This document shows positions 22,162 to 23,433 of a DNA stretch of 23,433 bases, one piece after another (positions within the stretch are counted from its first letter, which is position 1; every line of letters begins with the position of its first letter). Source of the DNA: Micavibrio sp. GTDB taxonomy: Bacteria; Pseudomonadota; Alphaproteobacteria; Micavibrionales; Micavibrionaceae. The notes under the pieces are model-generated. The model was not told where the DNA came from. It worked only from the letters and a program-made list of their open reading frames with translations, and ran no database searches. The stretch lies in the NCBI GenBank assembly GCA_030824805.1, contig JAPJRC010000034.1, positions 1 to 23,433 of the forward strand, read 5' to 3'. The position numbers were made by a program, and so were the translations under genes.

Positions 22162-23433
22162 ATGTTGCCGATAGTTGTAAAAGTATTTTCTGGTTTATTG
22201 GGTGCAACGGCGGCAGGATGGGCAGGAACGGGCGCATTAGGGAGCTATCTTCTCGGTAAGTCGCAATATCAGTGGTCAATACACAAAGATACGATGATGG
22301 CGGCAGAGGCCGCACGCTTAGGGGTTCCTGTTTCTTCTCTGAATTCAGCTGATGAGGATAGAGTGTATGACACATTTCGTCATGCATATACTAGCGGTTT
22401 GTTAACAACTACAATTGGTTCCGATGCAGCTATAGTATTCAATCTTTGGGAATTAACAGATCCTTCTCCTGCTTCTAGAAATAGAGATTACTGGAACAAT
22501 CATGAGATGCGTGTCGATGCTGTCGGCCTGACACCAGATCAATTGATGCCACTTATAGCTAGTAAAATACAGGCCGGCGATTTCATTATGACGCATGACA
22601 CTTCGGTTGACCCTCGTGTTTATTCTGGCAGCATCTTAACAGAGCCTGATGTGACATCTCTTGATCCAATCGTGTTGGATCCGTTGTGGGAAAATATGAG
22701 CGAGGAAGATTTTCGAGCGGAAATCGAGTTTATGCTTATGACCGGCGTGTATGATATTGAGGATCTTCCCGAATGGATGGAAGACGTCGTTGATGAAATA
22801 CTAACGGGTGAAGCAACATCAAGCCCTCTAGTTCTAGATTTAGATGGAAACGGAATAGAGTTAGCCAGCGTTAACAGTGCAGATGCTGTTTATTGGAATC
22901 ATAAATTAAACGGTTTTGCAAATGCTTCTGGCTGGATAACAGGGGGTGACGGTTTCTTATCATTAGATGTAAACGATAACGGCTTCATTGATGACTCAAG
23001 CGAGCTTTTTGGAAATGCTGGAGGTGTGTATGCCAACGGATTCATTGCTTTACAAAGTCATGACGCAAATGGAGATGGAGTTATTAACGCCGAAGATGCT
23101 GTTTTTAACAAACTACGTGTTTGGATAGACAGCAATCAGAATGGTCACTCTGAGGCGTCCGAGTTGCACATGCTTTCTAGCTTGTCTATTTCCTCTATTA
23201 ACACGACGTACAGTAACGTGAATTATTCTGTTGCAGGAAATCAGATACTACAGGAATCCACTTTTGTTATTGGCGGCATAACTAGAACAATTTCTGATGT
23301 GTATTTTGCTCTAAATTCGACCAAAACAATTTATGCAGGTGATGGGGAGTTAGATCTCCGAACGGCGGCACTACCAGTACTCAAAGGGGCAGGTATTTTG
23401 GCTGATTCCTTTTGGATAGCCTCTGAAGATAAC
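22162..23433 (+). CDS. Large FrpC/RTX-like calcium-binding protein, C-terminus outside window
   Basis: The frame is open for 424 codons to the window edge. It has an AGGAGA ribosome-binding site and no classical cleavable signal peptide. In order: a Gly/Ala-rich hydrophobic start (about 5-32); a region with DTFRHAYTSG (70-79), a WE pair (96-97) and RDYWNN (108-113); an acidic linker (about 160-215); then from 222 PLVLDLDGNGIELAS, followed by the EF-hand-like loops DVNDNGFIDD (269-278), DANGDGVINAED (301-312) and DSNQNGHSEASE (323-334), with ELFGN and LRVWIDSNQNG between them. This second part is the module seen in FrpC-like iron-regulated and RTX exoproteins secreted by type I systems. The first resembles a DUF6973-type domain by my recollection and may be the effector. 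Confidence 0.85.
   Translation, partial: MLPIVVKVFSGLLGATAAGWAGTGALGSYLLGKSQYQWSIHKDTMMAAEAARLGVPVSSLNSADEDRVYDTFRHAYTSGLLTTTIGSDAAIVFNLWELTDPSPASRNRDYWNNHEMRVDAVGLTPDQLMPLIASKIQAGDFIMTHDTSVDPRVYSGSILTEPDVTSLDPIVLDPLWENMSEEDFRAEIEFMLMTGVYDIEDLPEWMEDVVDEILTGEATSSPLVLDLDGNGIELASVNSADAVYWNHKLNGFANASGWITGGDGFLSLDVNDNGFIDDSSELFGNAGGVYANGFIALQSHDANGDGVINAEDAVFNKLRVWIDSNQNGHSEASELHMLSSLSISSINTTYSNVNYSVAGNQILQESTFVIGGITRTISDVYFALNSTKTIYAGDGELDLRTAALPVLKGAGILADSFWIASEDN

Larger units (their letters stand above)
20995..23433. mobile_element. End of an integrated element at tRNA-Ser (continues past the window)
   Basis: The boundary is the truncated tRNA-Ser. To the left lies ordinary chromosome; to the right the DNA is visibly richer in A+T and carries an integrase remnant and unfamiliar genes. 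Because the fragment is the 3' part and faces left, the element must extend rightwards. Near its edge TGTGTAAG occurs twice (21113-21135 region), possibly integrase arm sites. Size and type (prophage, ICE or genomic island) cannot be judged from 2.4 kb. Confidence 0.7.

Noticed and set aside
1..23433. CRISPR array, riboswitch, rRNA or complete insertion sequence
   Set aside because: No regularly spaced repeats, rRNA-like segments, transposase genes or recognisable riboswitch cores were seen on either strand.

Overview
The window looks like chromosomal DNA of a free-living, Gram-negative alphaproteobacterium of moderate GC by eye. I base this on the ribosomal-protein/obg/proB gene order, the TraR-type LuxR/LuxI pair, the ku-ligD operon, and three intergenic GGAAC-N19-TT motifs like those read by the alphaproteobacterial general stress sigma factor (EcfG/RpoE2). 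I cannot name genus or order.

Left, housekeeping part (1-9558). pepN (aminopeptidase N, cut by the left edge) diverges from a small DUF2798 membrane protein. A minus-strand block follows: rplU-rpmA-obgE-proB, with a consensus promoter before rplU, a hairpin terminator/attenuator between rpmA and obgE, and a 4-nt overlap between obgE and proB. Next come a plus-strand UDP-glucuronate 4-epimerase-like gene and a minus-strand cluster: dctA (C4-dicarboxylate transporter), a nitronate-monooxygenase-like flavoprotein and a DUF4442 hotdog protein.

Middle, DNA repair and signalling (9648-17731). recN is followed by a quorum-sensing cluster: a TraR-type luxR, luxI whose ribosome-binding site can be sequestered in a hairpin, an unknown 97-residue helical protein, and an XRE-type regulator. 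Directly downstream lies a non-homologous end-joining operon: ku, three-domain ligD and a small lipoprotein, preceded by a GGAAC-N19-TT motif. ku appears frameshifted in an A6 run. Restoring the frame makes ku stop exactly one codon before the ligD start.

Right, stress and envelope part (17736-20946, all minus strand): a manganese catalase, an alpha/beta hydrolase paired with an MBL-fold hydrolase, and a small membrane-anchored low-complexity protein. The catalase and the membrane protein each have a GGAAC-N19-TT motif upstream. Together with ku-ligD they could form one general-stress group covering peroxide detoxification, break repair and envelope.

Right edge, mobile DNA (20995-23433). The 3' part of a tRNA-Ser(UGA), broken at the anticodon stem, marks the end of an integrated element. 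Inside are a decayed tyrosine-integrase C-terminus, an unknown membrane-anchored protein, and a large secreted-type calcium-binding protein (FrpC/RTX-like, with an N-terminal DFRHAY-type domain) that runs off the window. This A+T-richer island is the least explained part of the window.
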